A stretch of 64,000 nt of DNA from Pseudomonas borbori (GTDB lineage Bacteria; Pseudomonadota; Gammaproteobacteria; Pseudomonadales; Pseudomonadaceae): positions 1 to 64,000 of the forward strand of contig NZ_FOWX01000017.1 of NCBI RefSeq assembly GCF_900115555.1. The letters are read 5' to 3'. The translations under genes and the position numbers were made by a program. The notes under the pieces are model-generated. The model saw nothing but the letters and a program-made list of their open reading frames with translations. It was not told where the DNA came from and did not search any database. This document shows, one piece after another, positions 8,202 to 19,336 of this stretch; the first letter of the stretch is position 1; each line of letters begins with the position of its first letter.

Positions 8202-9595
8202 CCACCCTCGCCCCAGACACCCAGGTGCTGTTGATCGACGACGACCCGCACCTGCGCCAGGCCCTGAGCCAGACCCTCGACCTGGCCGGCCTGAAAGTCG
8301 TCAGCCTGGCCGACGCCCATGGTGTCGCTGCGCGTATCGAGCACGACTGGGCAGGCGTGGTGGTCAGCGATATCCGCATGCCGGGCATCGACGGCCTGCA
8401 ACTGCTCGAGCAGCTGCACGCGCAGGACCCGGACCTGCCGGTGCTGCTGATCACCGGCCATGGCGATGTGCCGCTGGCGGTGCAGGCGATGCGCGCCGGC
8501 GCCTATGACTTTCTCGAGAAACCCTTCGCCAGCGACGACCTGCAGGGCAGCGTGCGCCGCGCCCTCGAACTGCGCCGCCTGGTGCTGGATAACCGCTGCC
8601 TGCGCCTGGCCCTGGCCGACCGCCAGCAGTTGAGCGCGCGCCTGGTCGGCCAGTCGCCGGCCATGGCGCGCCTGCGCGAGCAGATCGGCGCCCTGGCCAA
8701 CATCGGCGCCGACGTGTTGATCCTCGGTGAGACCGGTGCCGGCAAGGAGGTGGTCGCCCGCGCCCTGCACGACCTGTCGAACCGCCGCGCCGGTCCCTTC
8801 GTCGCCATCAACGCCGGCGCCCTGGCCGAGTCGGTGGTGGAAAGCGAACTGTTCGGCCACGAACCGGGCGCCTTCACCGGGGCGCAAAAACGCCGCATCG
8901 GCAAATTCGAGTTCGCCAACGGCGGCACCCTGTTCCTCGATGAAATCGAGAGCATGAGCCTGGAGGTGCAGGTCAAGCTGTTGCGCCTGCTGCAGGAGCG
9001 GGTGGTCGAGCGCCTGGGCGGCAACCAGTTGATCCCACTGGATATCCGGGTGATCGCCGCGACCAAGGAAGACCTGCGTCAGGCCGCCGACCAGGGCCGT
9101 TTCCGCGCCGACCTGTATTACCGCCTGAACGTCGCCCCGCTGCGCATTCCGCCCCTGCGCGAACGCGGCGACGACATCCTCGTGCTGTTCCAGCACTTCG
9201 CCGATGGCGCCAGCGCCCGCCACGGCCTGCCGGTGCGCGAACTGCAACCGGGGCAGCGCGCCATGCTCCTGCGCCACCCCTGGCCGGGCAACGTGCGCGA
9301 ACTGCAGAACGCCGCGGAACGCTTCGCCATCGGCCTCGACCTGGGCCTGGATCTCGGCCTGGAGCTGAAGCTGGACGGCCCGCAGAGCGGCGTACCGCCC
9401 AGCGGCAACCTCAGCGAGCAGGTCGAAGCCTTCGAGCGCGCCATGATCGCCGCCGAACTCAGCCGCGGCCATGGCTCGCTGCGCAGCCTGGCCGAAGCCC
9501 TGGGCGTGCCGCGCAAGACCCTGCACGATAAATTGCGCAAACACGGCCTGAGCGTGGCCGACGCTGGCGGAAGCTCGCCAGATGACTTCGACTGA
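8198..9595 (+). CDS. dctD: C4-dicarboxylate response regulator, sigma-54 activator
   Basis: A 465-residue NtrC-family regulator. The receiver domain has phospho-acceptor D58 in SDIRMPG; the AAA+ domain has Walker A GETGAGKE and the sigma-54 contact loop GAFTGAQ; a Fis-type HTH at the C-terminus carries RKTLHDKLRKHGL. It should be phosphorylated by the DctB partner encoded just upstream and activate the sigma-54 promoter found 170 bp downstream of this gene, before dctP. The start overlaps the dctB stop (ATGA). Confidence 0.95.
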   Translation: MTTLAPDTQVLLIDDDPHLRQALSQTLDLAGLKVVSLADAHGVAARIEHDWAGVVVSDIRMPGIDGLQLLEQLHAQDPDLPVLLITGHGDVPLAVQAMRAGAYDFLEKPFASDDLQGSVRRALELRRLVLDNRCLRLALADRQQLSARLVGQSPAMARLREQIGALANIGADVLILGETGAGKEVVARALHDLSNRRAGPFVAINAGALAESVVESELFGHEPGAFTGAQKRRIGKFEFANGGTLFLDEIESMSLEVQVKLLRLLQERVVERLGGNQLIPLDIRVIAATKEDLRQAADQGRFRADLYYRLNVAPLRIPPLRERGDDILVLFQHFADGASARHGLPVRELQPGQRAMLLRHPWPGNVRELQNAAERFAIGLDLGLDLGLELKLDGPQSGVPPSGNLSEQVEAFERAMIAAELSRGHGSLRSLAEALGVPRKTLHDKLRKHGLSVADAGGSSPDDFD

Positions 9596-10931
<1,336 letters not shown>

Positions 10932-10947
10932 GGAGGATTGAGCGCAG

Positions 10948-10974
10948 CGATACCCATCGGCTCGATGGGTATCG
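10948..10974 (+). terminator. Intercistronic hairpin between dctP and dctQ
   Basis: CGATACCCATCG and CGATGGGTATCG form a perfect 12-bp stem around a three-base loop, 17 bp after the dctP stop. There is no T-run, so it is more likely a 3'-end stabiliser or partial attenuator than a full terminator. Confidence 0.7.
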
Positions 10975-11062
10975 TCGCCAGCGCCTCAACCCATCCTGCC
11001 GACTGCGGACGCACGCCCGCAGAGACCGTGCGCTACCCACTCCAACACTGGAGATGTTATCG

Positions 11063-11692
11063 ATGAACGCCTTGCTGCGCGTCTGGAACCACTTCGAGGA
11101 AGGCTTTATCGCGTTCCTGCTCGCGGCCATGACGCTTGTGACCTTCGTTTACGTAATCCTCAATAATTTCTACACCCTGTTCTTCAACCTGGGCGACTAC
11201 TTCGGTGGTAACGAGACCCTGCTCGCCATCGGCGACCAGATTCTCGACATGGCCCAGTCGATGACCTGGAGCATTGCCCTGGCCAAGGCGCTGTTCGCCT
11301 GGCTGATCTTCTTCGGCCTGGCCTACGGCGTGCGCACCGCCGGCCACATCGGGGTCGACGCCCTGGTGAAACTGGCGCGCAAACCGGTGCAACGCATTAT
11401 CGGCCTGATCGCCTGCCTGTGTTGCCTGGGCTATGCCGGGCTGATCGCGGTGGCCAGTTTCGACTGGATGAGCACCCTGCTGAGTGCCGACATCGGTGCC
11501 GAAGACCTCGGTCATTACGGCATCAAGCAATGGCACATCACCATGATCGTGCCGTTCGGTTACACCATGGTGTTTATCCGTTTCCTGGAAATCTTCGTGC
11601 GCATCCTGCGCAACCAGCAGACCGGTCTCGGCCTGGCCGATGAGGCTGCCGAAGCCATGAAAGTGACCGAGCACGAGGAGCCCAAGCAATGA
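11063..11692 (+). CDS. dctQ: TRAP transporter small membrane subunit
   Basis: A 209-residue protein with four predicted hydrophobic segments, the pattern of the DctQ subunit that joins with DctM and receives solute from DctP. I chose the ATG at 11063 because GGAG lies 9 bp upstream; an ATG at 11054 is too close to that site. The stop overlaps the dctM start by 4 bp. Confidence 0.93.
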   Translation: MNALLRVWNHFEEGFIAFLLAAMTLVTFVYVILNNFYTLFFNLGDYFGGNETLLAIGDQILDMAQSMTWSIALAKALFAWLIFFGLAYGVRTAGHIGVDALVKLARKPVQRIIGLIACLCCLGYAGLIAVASFDWMSTLLSADIGAEDLGHYGIKQWHITMIVPFGYTMVFIRFLEIFVRILRNQQTGLGLADEAAEAMKVTEHEEPKQ

Positions 11693-12972
11693 CCATCCTG
11701 TTCCTCTTCATCCTGCTGTTCACGCTGATGTTCATCGGCGTGCCGATCGCCGCCTCGCTCGGCCTGGCCGGCTCGATCACCATCATGCTGTTCAGCCCGG
11801 ACTCGGTGCGCTCGCTGGCGATCAAGCTGTTCGAGACCAGCGAGCACTACACCCTGCTGGCGATTCCGTTCTTCCTCTTGTCCGGCGCCTTCATGACCAC
11901 CGGCGGCGTGGCCCAGCGCCTGATCGATTTCGCCAACGCCTGCGTCGGCCATATCCGTGGCGGCCTGGCGATCTCCGCCGTCATGGCCTGCATGCTGTTC
12001 GCCGCACTGTCCGGCTCCTCGCCGGCGACCGTGGCCGCGGTGGGCTCGATCGCCATCGCCGGCATGGTCCGCTCCGGCTACCCGCAGGCCTTCGGCGCCG
12101 GCATCGTCTGTAACGCCGGCACCCTGGGCATCCTGATCCCGCCGTCGATCGTCATGGTGGTCTATGCCGCGGCGACCGAGCAGTCGGTCGGCAAGCTGTT
12201 CATGGCCGGCGTGGTGCCGGGCCTGATGCTCGGCGTGGCGCTGATGGTGGCGATCTACATAGTCGCGCGCAAGATGAACCTGCCGTCCCTGCCGCGCGCC
12301 AGCCTCGGCGAACTGCTGAGAACCGCGCGCAAGGCGATCTGGGGCCTGCTGCTGATGGTGATCATCCTCGGCGGCATCTACTCCGGCATGTTCACCCCGA
12401 CCGAAGCGGCGGCGGTGGCGGCGGTCTACGCCGGCTTCGTCGCCCTGTTCGTGTACAAGGACATGCGTATCCGCGAGTGCCCCAAGGTGCTGCTCGAGTC
12501 CGGCAAGCTGACCATCATGCTGATGTTCATCATCGCCAACGCCATGCTCTTCGCCCATGTCCTGACCACCGAGCAGATCCCCCAGACGATCACCGCCATT
12601 GTGGTCGAGATGGGCCTGCAGCCCTGGCAGTTCCTGCTGGTGGTGAATATCGTGCTGCTGGTCGCCGGCGCCTTTATGGAGCCCTCGGCGATCATCCTGA
12701 TCCTCGCGCCTATCCTGTTCCCGATCGCCGTGCAGCTGGGCATCGACCCGATTCACCTGGGCATCATCATGGTGGTGAACATGGAGATCGGCCTGATCAC
12801 CCCGCCGGTGGGACTCAACCTGTTCGTCACCTCGGCGGTCACCGGCATGCCGCTGACCGCGGTGATCAAGGCCGCCTGGCCGTGGCTGATGCTGCTGCTG
12901 AGTTTCCTGCTGGTAATCACCTACGTCCCGGCCGTGTCCCTGGCCCTGCCGAACTGGCTGGGCATGAGCTGA
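11689..12972 (+). CDS. dctM: TRAP transporter large membrane subunit
   Basis: A 427-residue very hydrophobic protein of the DctM family, with about 12 membrane segments. Family landmarks include GVPIAASLGLAG near the N-terminus, SGSSPATVAAVG, and the C-terminal EIGLITPPVGLNLFV. It forms the Na+-coupled transport channel together with DctQ. It is the last gene of the dctPQM unit and is followed by a strong terminator. Confidence 0.96.
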   Translation: MTILFLFILLFTLMFIGVPIAASLGLAGSITIMLFSPDSVRSLAIKLFETSEHYTLLAIPFFLLSGAFMTTGGVAQRLIDFANACVGHIRGGLAISAVMACMLFAALSGSSPATVAAVGSIAIAGMVRSGYPQAFGAGIVCNAGTLGILIPPSIVMVVYAAATEQSVGKLFMAGVVPGLMLGVALMVAIYIVARKMNLPSLPRASLGELLRTARKAIWGLLLMVIILGGIYSGMFTPTEAAAVAAVYAGFVALFVYKDMRIRECPKVLLESGKLTIMLMFIIANAMLFAHVLTTEQIPQTITAIVVEMGLQPWQFLLVVNIVLLVAGAFMEPSAIILILAPILFPIAVQLGIDPIHLGIIMVVNMEIGLITPPVGLNLFVTSAVTGMPLTAVIKAAWPWLMLLLSFLLVITYVPAVSLALPNWLGMS

Positions 12973-13005
12973 CCGAGAGCGCTGGAAATGCTCCCTGTAC
13001 CTTCT

Positions 13006-13032
13006 GCCCGGCCTCAGTGCCGGGCTTTTTTT
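13006..13032 (+). terminator. Rho-independent terminator after dctM
   Basis: GCCCGGC and GCCGGGC arms with a short loop (CTCAGT) are followed by seven T. Confidence 0.9.
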
Positions 13033-13206
13033 GCTTATGACCCAGCGGGCTTTTGCAATGCCGCTACAAAAGCGGGGTGGATGGCGCAGGCCTTGCGGAT
13101 AACGGAACAATATCGCCTGCCGCGATCAAACGGCCTTGGCCGCCGACCGCGAGGACTCTTCGCTGCGCTCAGCACCAACCTACGCAGCAACCTGCATAAC
13201 AGGCGC

Positions 13207-14859
13207 CTACGCCACCGCCTGACCGCCGGCCGCCATCGCCCGCGCCTGCTCGCGCAGGACGAACTTCTGCACCTTGCCGGTGGAGGTCTTCGGCAGGGCG
13301 GTGAAGACCACGCAGCCCGGCACCTTGAAGCGCGCCATGTGCTGTTGGCAGAAGGCGATCACCTCGGCCGCCGTCAGCTCGACGCCGGGCTTGAGGGTGA
13401 CGAAGGCACACGGGGTTTCGCCCCACTTGTCGCTGGGCATGGCCACCACCGCCGCCTCCAAAATAAGCGGGTGGCGATACAGCGCATCTTCCACCTCGAT
13501 CGAGGAGATGTTCTCGCCACCGGAAATGATGATGTCCTTGGAGCGGTCCTTGATCTCGACGTAGCCGTCGGCGTGCCACACCGCCAGGTCGCCGGAGTGG
13601 AACCAGCCACCGGCGAAAGCCTCGCTGGTGGCGCTCGGATTTTTCAGGTAGCCCTTCATCACCACGTTGCCGCGCATCATGATCTCGCCGATGGTCTGAC
13701 CGTCCTTCGGTACCGGCTGCAGGCTGTCCGGGTCGGCCACCATCAGGCCGTCGAGCAGCGGCGCACGCACGCCCTGGCGGGACTTGAGACGCGCCCGCTG
13801 CTCGGGGGTTTCGCCGTCCCACTCGTCCTTCCACTCGCAGGCCACGCTGGGGCCATAGGTTTCGGTCAGGCCATAGACGTGGGTGACGCGGAAATCCATG
13901 GCCTCCATGGCCTCGATCACCGCGGCGGGTGGTGCGGCACCGGCGGTCAGCACCTTGACCGGGCGGGTCTTCAGCGCCTTCAAGTCATCGGCGGCATTGG
14001 CCAGCATGTTCAGCACGATAGGCGCGCCACAGAAATGGTCGACCGCATGCTCGGCGATCAGCGGGTAGATGGCTTCGGCGCGCACGTGGCGCAGGCACAC
14101 GCTGGTGCCGACATAGGCGGCCAGGGCCCAGGGGAAGCACCAGCCGTTGCAGTGGAACATCGGCAGCGTCCACAGGTACACCGGGAAGCGGCTCATGTCC
14201 CAGCACATGGCGTTGGACAGGGCATTCAAGTGGGCGCCGCGGTGATGGTAGACCACGCCCTTGGGGTTGCCGGTGGTGCCGGAGGTGTAGTTGAGCGAGA
14301 TCGCCTGCCACTCGTCGGCGGGCATCTGCCAGGCATAGTCGGCGTCGCCTTCGGCCAGCAGCGCCTCGTAGTCGAACTGGCCGATCAGTTGGCCGTCCCG
14401 ATATTGCGGGTCGTCGATGCCGATGATCAGCGGCCGGTTGGGCAGGTGGCTGGTGGCGCGCTGCACCAGCTCGCCGAACTCCTTGTCGACCAGCAGCACC
14501 TTGGCTTCGCCGTGCTGCAGGATGAAGGCGATGGCCTCGGCATCCAGGCGGGTGTTGATAGCATTCAGTACCGCGCCGCACATGGGCACGCCGAAGTGCG
14601 CCTCGAACATCGCCGGGCCGTTCGGCGCGATCACCGCCACCGTATCGCCCAGGCCGATACCGCGCTTGGCCAGGGCCGAGGCCAGACGAATGCAGCGGCT
14701 GTAGGTCTCGCCCCAGGTCTGGCGCAGGCTACCGTTGATCAGCGCCGTGCGTTGCGGGTAGACACTCGCCGCACGCTCGAGAAAACTCAAGGGGCTGAGC
14801 GCCTGAAAGTTCGCCGCATCGCGCGGCATGCCATATTCGTAGGGGTTGAGGCTGTGCAT
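13207..14859 (-). CDS. Fatty-acyl-CoA ligase (AMP-forming, FadD/AlkK-like)
   Basis: A 550-residue ANL-superfamily enzyme. The P-loop-like motif YTSGTTGNPKGV is near residue 190, the adenylate-binding GLTETYGP near 330, the hinge block SGDLAVWHADGYVEIKDR near 420, and the C-terminal Lys region STGKVQKFVLR near 530. It activates a carboxylic acid to its CoA thioester; the close family (AlkK-like) acts on medium or branched fatty acids, but the substrate is not readable from sequence. GGAG lies 8 bp before the ATG. It is convergent with dctM and divergent from fabY, which starts 243 bp away. Confidence 0.88.
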   Translation of the reverse strand: MHSLNPYEYGMPRDAANFQALSPLSFLERAASVYPQRTALINGSLRQTWGETYSRCIRLASALAKRGIGLGDTVAVIAPNGPAMFEAHFGVPMCGAVLNAINTRLDAEAIAFILQHGEAKVLLVDKEFGELVQRATSHLPNRPLIIGIDDPQYRDGQLIGQFDYEALLAEGDADYAWQMPADEWQAISLNYTSGTTGNPKGVVYHHRGAHLNALSNAMCWDMSRFPVYLWTLPMFHCNGWCFPWALAAYVGTSVCLRHVRAEAIYPLIAEHAVDHFCGAPIVLNMLANAADDLKALKTRPVKVLTAGAAPPAAVIEAMEAMDFRVTHVYGLTETYGPSVACEWKDEWDGETPEQRARLKSRQGVRAPLLDGLMVADPDSLQPVPKDGQTIGEIMMRGNVVMKGYLKNPSATSEAFAGGWFHSGDLAVWHADGYVEIKDRSKDIIISGGENISSIEVEDALYRHPLILEAAVVAMPSDKWGETPCAFVTLKPGVELTAAEVIAFCQQHMARFKVPGCVVFTALPKTSTGKVQKFVLREQARAMAAGGQAVA

Positions 14860-15102
14860 TATTGTTCTCCAGCGAGACCTTGGACTGCAGAAACCTTAGC
14901 AGGAGTATGGTCTTGTCGAAGCGCTACCTTGGTCGAAGCAGTGACTCACGGGTCATGAATCACGTCAGCATAATCACCCGAACAGTCGAGCCACTGCTCG
15001 CCCCACTCGAATGTCCCGTGTTTACGGGTTCCCGGGCGAGCGACAAGCAGGTATTGCTGCATCTGAGCTTGTCCGGCGTATTTATTTGAAGGAGTTTCCC
15101 GC

Positions 15103-17013
15103 GTGAAGTCTCGCTTACCCGTGATCGTTGGTTTTGGTGGTTATAACGCAGCCGGCCGCAGCTCCTTTCATCATGGCTTCCGCCGTACCGTGATCGAGTC
15201 GATGGACATCCGCGCGCGCCAGGAGACCCTCGCCGGCCTGGCGGTGATGATGAAACTGGTGCAGGTTCTCGACGGTGCTTACCAGACGGCCGACGGCACG
15301 CCGCTGAGCCTGGCCGAGATCGACAGCCGCTTTGCCGAGCAGATTCTCGCTTCGACCCTGGTGCGCCGCATCGAAAAGCAGCACCTGGATGTCGACGCCG
15401 CCCATTGGCAGAAGAACATCAGCGTCAGCGGCGTGCCCGGCACCCCGCTGAGCTTCATCAGCAACCGCAAGCAACTGCCCGAGCCGCTGCCGGCCAACTG
15501 GTCGGTGGAAGAGCTCAATGCCACCGAGGTGCGCGTCAGCCTGCACGACAACTGCGACTTCAAGGTCGACAGCTACCGCGCCCTGCCGGTCAAATCCGCC
15601 GGCCAGTTGCCCAGCGGCTTCGAGCCGAGCGAACACTACAACTCGCGCTTCCACCCGCGCGGCCTGAGCATGGCCATCGTCGGGGTCACCGACGCCCTGC
15701 GCTCGACCGGCCTGCCCTGGCAATCGATCGTCGACCGGGTGCAACCGGACGAAGTGGCGGTGTTCGCCAGCTGCATCATGAGCCAGCTCGACGAAAACGG
15801 TTTCGGCGGCATGATGCAGTCGCGCCTCAAGGGCGGTCGGGTCACCGCCAAGCAGCTAGCCCTGGGCCTCAACAGCATGCCGGCGGACTTCATCAACGCC
15901 TACGTGCTCGGCAGTGTCGGCAGCACCGGCGCCATCACCGGCGCCTGCGCCACCTTCCTCTACAACTTGCAGAAAGGCATCGAGCAGATCACCGCGGGCA
16001 AGGCCCGGGTGGTAATCGTCGGCAGCAGCGAAGCGCCGGTCAACCAAGAATGCATCGAGGGCTACGGCGCCATGGGCGCACTGGCCACCGAAGAAGGCCT
16101 GCGCCAGATCGAAGGTAACCAGCAGGTAGACTTCCGCCGTGCCAGCCGTCCGTTCGGCGACAACTGCGGCTTCACCCTGGCCGAAGCCTGCCAGTTCGTG
16201 GTGCTGATGGACGACGAGCTGGCCCTGGAGCTTGGCGCCGACATCCATGGCGCGGTGCCGGATGTCTTCGTCAACGCCGACGGTTTCAAGAAATCCATCT
16301 CCGCCCCCGGCCCAGGTAATTACCTGACCATGGCCAAGGCGGTAGCCAGCGCCGTGCAACTGCTCGGCAGCGATGCCGTACGTCAGCGCAGCTTCGTCCA
16401 GGCCCATGGTTCCAGCACCCCGGCCAATCGAGTCACCGAATCCGAGCTGCTCGATCGCATCGCCGCCGCCTTCGCCATCGAGCAATGGCCGGTGACCGCG
16501 GTCAAGGCCTTCGTCGGCCACTCCCTGGCCACCGCCAGCGGCGATCAGGTGATCTCCGCCCTGGGCAGCTTCAAGTACGGCATCATTCCCGGCATCAAGA
16601 CCATCGACGCACCCGCCGACGACGTGTTTCAGCAGCACTTGTGCTTCGCCACTGCCGATCGCCAACGCGAACCGCAGCAACTCGACGTGTGCTTCATCAA
16701 CTCCAAGGGCTTCGGCGGCAACAACGCCAGCGCCGTGGTGCTGGCGCCCCATGTGGTCGACAAGATGCTGCGCAAGCGCCACGGCGAGGCGGCCTTCGAC
16801 GCCTATTGCAGCCGCCGCGAACAGACCCGTGCCGCCGCCCGCGCCTATGACGAACAGGCCATGTTGGGTCAGCTGGAAATCATCTACAACTTCGGCCGCG
16901 ACCTGATCGACGACCAGGCCATCGAGCTGGGCACCGAACAGATCAAGGTGCCGGGCTTCGCCCAGCCGCTGGTGTTCAAGAAGGATGAGCGCTTCAGCGA
17001 TATGCTCGACTGA
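15103..17013 (+). CDS. fabY: Beta-ketoacyl synthase FabY (fatty acid initiation)
   Basis: A 636-residue thiolase-fold ketosynthase matching the Pseudomonas FabY type, which condenses acetyl-CoA with malonyl-ACP to start fatty acid synthesis in place of FabH. Catalytic Cys282 is in GACAT; the His motifs are AHGSSTPANRV and VGHSLATASG. The N-terminus MKSRLPVIVGFGGYNAAGR is characteristic. The start is a GTG with AAGGAG 8 bp upstream. It stands alone; cysQ lies convergently downstream, with a repeat between. Confidence 0.93.
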   Translation: MKSRLPVIVGFGGYNAAGRSSFHHGFRRTVIESMDIRARQETLAGLAVMMKLVQVLDGAYQTADGTPLSLAEIDSRFAEQILASTLVRRIEKQHLDVDAAHWQKNISVSGVPGTPLSFISNRKQLPEPLPANWSVEELNATEVRVSLHDNCDFKVDSYRALPVKSAGQLPSGFEPSEHYNSRFHPRGLSMAIVGVTDALRSTGLPWQSIVDRVQPDEVAVFASCIMSQLDENGFGGMMQSRLKGGRVTAKQLALGLNSMPADFINAYVLGSVGSTGAITGACATFLYNLQKGIEQITAGKARVVIVGSSEAPVNQECIEGYGAMGALATEEGLRQIEGNQQVDFRRASRPFGDNCGFTLAEACQFVVLMDDELALELGADIHGAVPDVFVNADGFKKSISAPGPGNYLTMAKAVASAVQLLGSDAVRQRSFVQAHGSSTPANRVTESELLDRIAAAFAIEQWPVTAVKAFVGHSLATASGDQVISALGSFKYGIIPGIKTIDAPADDVFQQHLCFATADRQREPQQLDVCFINSKGFGGNNASAVVLAPHVVDKMLRKRHGEAAFDAYCSRREQTRAAARAYDEQAMLGQLEIIYNFGRDLIDDQAIELGTEQIKVPGFAQPLVFKKDERFSDMLD

Positions 17014-17029
17014 GCGCGGCGCTACCCCC

Positions 17030-17092
17030 GTAGGGTGCGCCATGCGCACCGGCTGTTGTGCTGCGGGCCTTGGTGCGCGCGGCGCACCCTAC
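17030..17092. repeat. Inverted repeat, GTAGGGTGCGC family
   Basis: GTAGGGTGCGCCATGCGCACC and a GGTGCGCGC...GCACCCTAC arm form a long hairpin in the gap between the convergent fabY and cysQ genes. Related copies are at 19337-19410, 20601-20661 and 49108-49177, with half or degenerate copies at 31112, 36249 and 41642. REP-like intergenic element; it may double as a terminator. Confidence 0.8.
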
Positions 17093-17122
17093 GAGACAGA
17101 CGGCCCGCGAATGCCCCGCGCG

Positions 17123-17944
17123 TCAATCCAACGCGCGGGCCAACTGGATCAGTTCGGCGCGCCATTCGGCGGCCACCGGCAAGGCGAGGAAGGACGGGTT
17201 GAGCAGCGACTCGCGCGCTTCATAGGTCAGCACTTCACCCTTGAGGGTCAGCACTTCGCCGCCGGCGCCTTCCAGCACGCCCTGGGCGGCGGCGGTGTCC
17301 CACTGCGAGGTCGGCGCCAGGCGCGGGTAGCAATCGGCAATGCCTTCGGCCAGTTGGCAGAACTTCAGCGAGCTGCCGACGCTGGCCAGTTGCAGGTCGC
17401 CGAAGCGCTCACTCAGGCCATCCAGCAGACGCTCCTGGGCCGGACTGCTGTGGCGCCGGCTGGCGACCACAGTAAAGGCTTCGTCCGGAGTCAGGCGCAC
17501 GCTGATCGGCTGCTCCGCGCCATCGGCCTCGGCCCGCCAGGCACCCAGGCCGGCGCCGCCGTAATAGCAGCGACCATTGGCCGGAATCCCGACCACGCCG
17601 AACACCACCCGGCCCTGCTCGATCAGGGCGACGTTGACGGTGAACTCTTCGCTGCCGGCGATGAATTCCTTGGTGCCGTCCAGCGGATCGACCAGCCACC
17701 AACGACGCCATTGCGCACGCTCGTCGAAGGCGATATCGGCGTCCTCCTCGGACAACAGCGCAATGTCCGGAGCGAGCGCGATCAGGCCATCGGCGAGGAT
17801 GTGATGGGCGGCCATGTCGGCGGCGGTCACCGGCGAGGCGTCGGCCTTCTCGGTGACCAGCACGCCGGCGCGCCAATGCGGCAGGATCGCCGCGCCGGCC
17901 TCGCGCACCAACTGGATGACCGCCGGAATCAGGGGATGGCTCAT
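17123..17944 (-). CDS. cysQ: 3'(2'),5'-bisphosphate nucleotidase
   Basis: A 273-residue inositol-monophosphatase-fold enzyme that removes phosphate from PAP/PAPS, recycling the by-product of sulfate assimilation. The metal motifs are LLSEEDADI and WLVDPLDGTKEFI, and WDTAAAQGVLEGAGG lies near the C-terminus. The start overlaps the nudE stop (ATGA), so the two are translated together. Confidence 0.93.
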   Translation of the reverse strand: MSHPLIPAVIQLVREAGAAILPHWRAGVLVTEKADASPVTAADMAAHHILADGLIALAPDIALLSEEDADIAFDERAQWRRWWLVDPLDGTKEFIAGSEEFTVNVALIEQGRVVFGVVGIPANGRCYYGGAGLGAWRAEADGAEQPISVRLTPDEAFTVVASRRHSSPAQERLLDGLSERFGDLQLASVGSSLKFCQLAEGIADCYPRLAPTSQWDTAAAQGVLEGAGGEVLTLKGEVLTYEARESLLNPSFLALPVAAEWRAELIQLARALD

Positions 17945-18507
17945 AGGACGAAGTCTCCGCGCTGGGTCAGCAGATCGCGCGCCAGATAGAGCGCGGCCAG
18001 GGCCCGGCCCTCGCTGAATTGTGGATGCTGGACCAGGCTCGACAGTTCGCGCAGGTTGACCCTGTCCACCCGCATCGGCTCCGGCTCGTCGCCGGGCAGG
18101 CTTTCCGGGTAGAGGTCGCGGGCCAGCACCACCTGGATCTTCTGGCTCATGTAGCCGGGCGACAGGCTCAGCTCGGTCAGGTGTTCGAGCTGCCGCGCGC
18201 CGAAACCGGCTTCTTCCTTGAGTTCGCGCTCAGCCGCCGCCAGCACGTCCTCGCCCGGCTCGATCAGGCCCTTGGGCAACGACAGCTGATAGTCGTCGGT
18301 GCCGGCGCAGTATTCCTCGACCAGCAGTACATGCTCGGCATCGGCCAGCGCCACTATCATCACCGCACCGTAACCAGCCCCCTTGCCGACCAGCCGCTCA
18401 TAAGTCCGCTCCACCCCGTTGGCGAAGCGCAGCTGCAGCTCTTCGACACGGAACAGACGACTGCTGGCGACTATCTCGCGGGCGAGTACGGTGGGTTTCT
18501 GACGCAT
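17941..18507 (-). CDS. nudE: ADP compounds hydrolase (Nudix)
   Basis: A 188-residue Nudix hydrolase acting on ADP-ribose, NADH or Ap3A type compounds. The Nudix box G-x5-E-x7-REL-x-EE-x-GF runs from G80 to F102. The length and the context (cysQ downstream, yrfG divergent) match the Pseudomonas nudE locus. I chose the ATG at 18507, which has AGGAG upstream; the frame stays open further 5' but without a signal. Confidence 0.93.
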   Translation of the reverse strand: MRQKPTVLAREIVASSRLFRVEELQLRFANGVERTYERLVGKGAGYGAVMIVALADAEHVLLVEEYCAGTDDYQLSLPKGLIEPGEDVLAAAERELKEEAGFGARQLEHLTELSLSPGYMSQKIQVVLARDLYPESLPGDEPEPMRVDRVNLRELSSLVQHPQFSEGRALAALYLARDLLTQRGDFVL

Positions 18508-18642
18508 GGGGCGGCTCCTGAGAGTGGCGGGGCGAGTTATCATACCGCGCCTTTTCCGATTAGCCCCGCGACAGATTGCGCGATCACGACCTCGGTCGGC
18601 AGTTTCGCGACAACCTGCGCAATCAGCACACAAGAAGCCGCC

Positions 18643-19305
18643 ATGCCGCTACTGCCCTGGACCGAGATCGACAGCGTACTGCTGGACATGGACGGCACCC
18701 TGCTCGACCTGCACTTCGACAACCACTTCTGGCTGCAGCACCTGCCGCAGCGCTACGCCGAGCTGCACGGCATCAGCCGCGCGCTGGCCGATGCCGAGCT
18801 GCTGCCGCTGTTCAAGCAGCACGCCGGCCAGCTCAACTGGTACTGCACGGATTTCTGGAGCCGCGAGTTGAAGTTGTCGATCCGCGAGCTCAAGCGCGAG
18901 GTGGCCCACCTGATCGCCCTGCGCCCCGACGCCGATACCTTCCTCGCCGCGGTGCGCGGCGCCGGCAAGCGCGTGGTGCTGATCACCAATGCCCACCGCG
19001 ACTCGCTGTCGCTGAAGCTGGAACGGGTCGAGCTGGCGCCCTATTTCGACCGACTGATCAGCTCCCACGACTATGGTTTTCCCAAGGAAGACCAGCAGTT
19101 CTGGTTCGCCCTGCAACAGGATCTCGGTTTCGACCCGGGGCGCAGCCTGTTCATCGACGATAGCCTGCCGATCCTGCGCAGCGCCCGGCAATTCGGCGTC
19201 GCCCAGCTGCTCGCGGTGCGCCAGCCGGACAGCCAGGCCGAGCCCAGGGATACCGAGGAATTCGCCGCGGTGGAGGATTACCGGGCGTTGATCGAGGGGC
19301 TGTAG
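18643..19305 (+). CDS. yrfG: GMP/IMP nucleotidase (HAD family)
   Basis: A 220-residue HAD-superfamily phosphatase. Motif I is DMDGTLLDL with nucleophile D15; motif II is in VVLITNAH; motif III/IV is in SHDYGFPKED and SLFIDDS. YrfG proteins dephosphorylate GMP and IMP. It is divergent from nudE with 135 bp between starts. The ATG at 18643 begins MPLLPWTEIDSVLLD, fitting the family N-terminus. Confidence 0.9.
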   Translation: MPLLPWTEIDSVLLDMDGTLLDLHFDNHFWLQHLPQRYAELHGISRALADAELLPLFKQHAGQLNWYCTDFWSRELKLSIRELKREVAHLIALRPDADTFLAAVRGAGKRVVLITNAHRDSLSLKLERVELAPYFDRLISSHDYGFPKEDQQFWFALQQDLGFDPGRSLFIDDSLPILRSARQFGVAQLLAVRQPDSQAEPRDTEEFAAVEDYRALIEGL

Positions 19306-19336
19306 AGCCGTGGCGCACGGGGATGCGGCAATGCTG

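Noticed and set aside
10949..10974. Full rho-independent terminator after dctP
   Set aside because: No T-run follows and dctQM have no clear promoter of their own, so read-through is needed.
11560..13110. 516-residue minus-strand open frame, His/Gln/Asp-rich
   Set aside because: Antisense of dctM; its composition is what antisense of membrane protein codons gives.
12988..14958. 656-residue plus-strand open frame
   Set aside because: Antisense of the acyl-CoA ligase gene.
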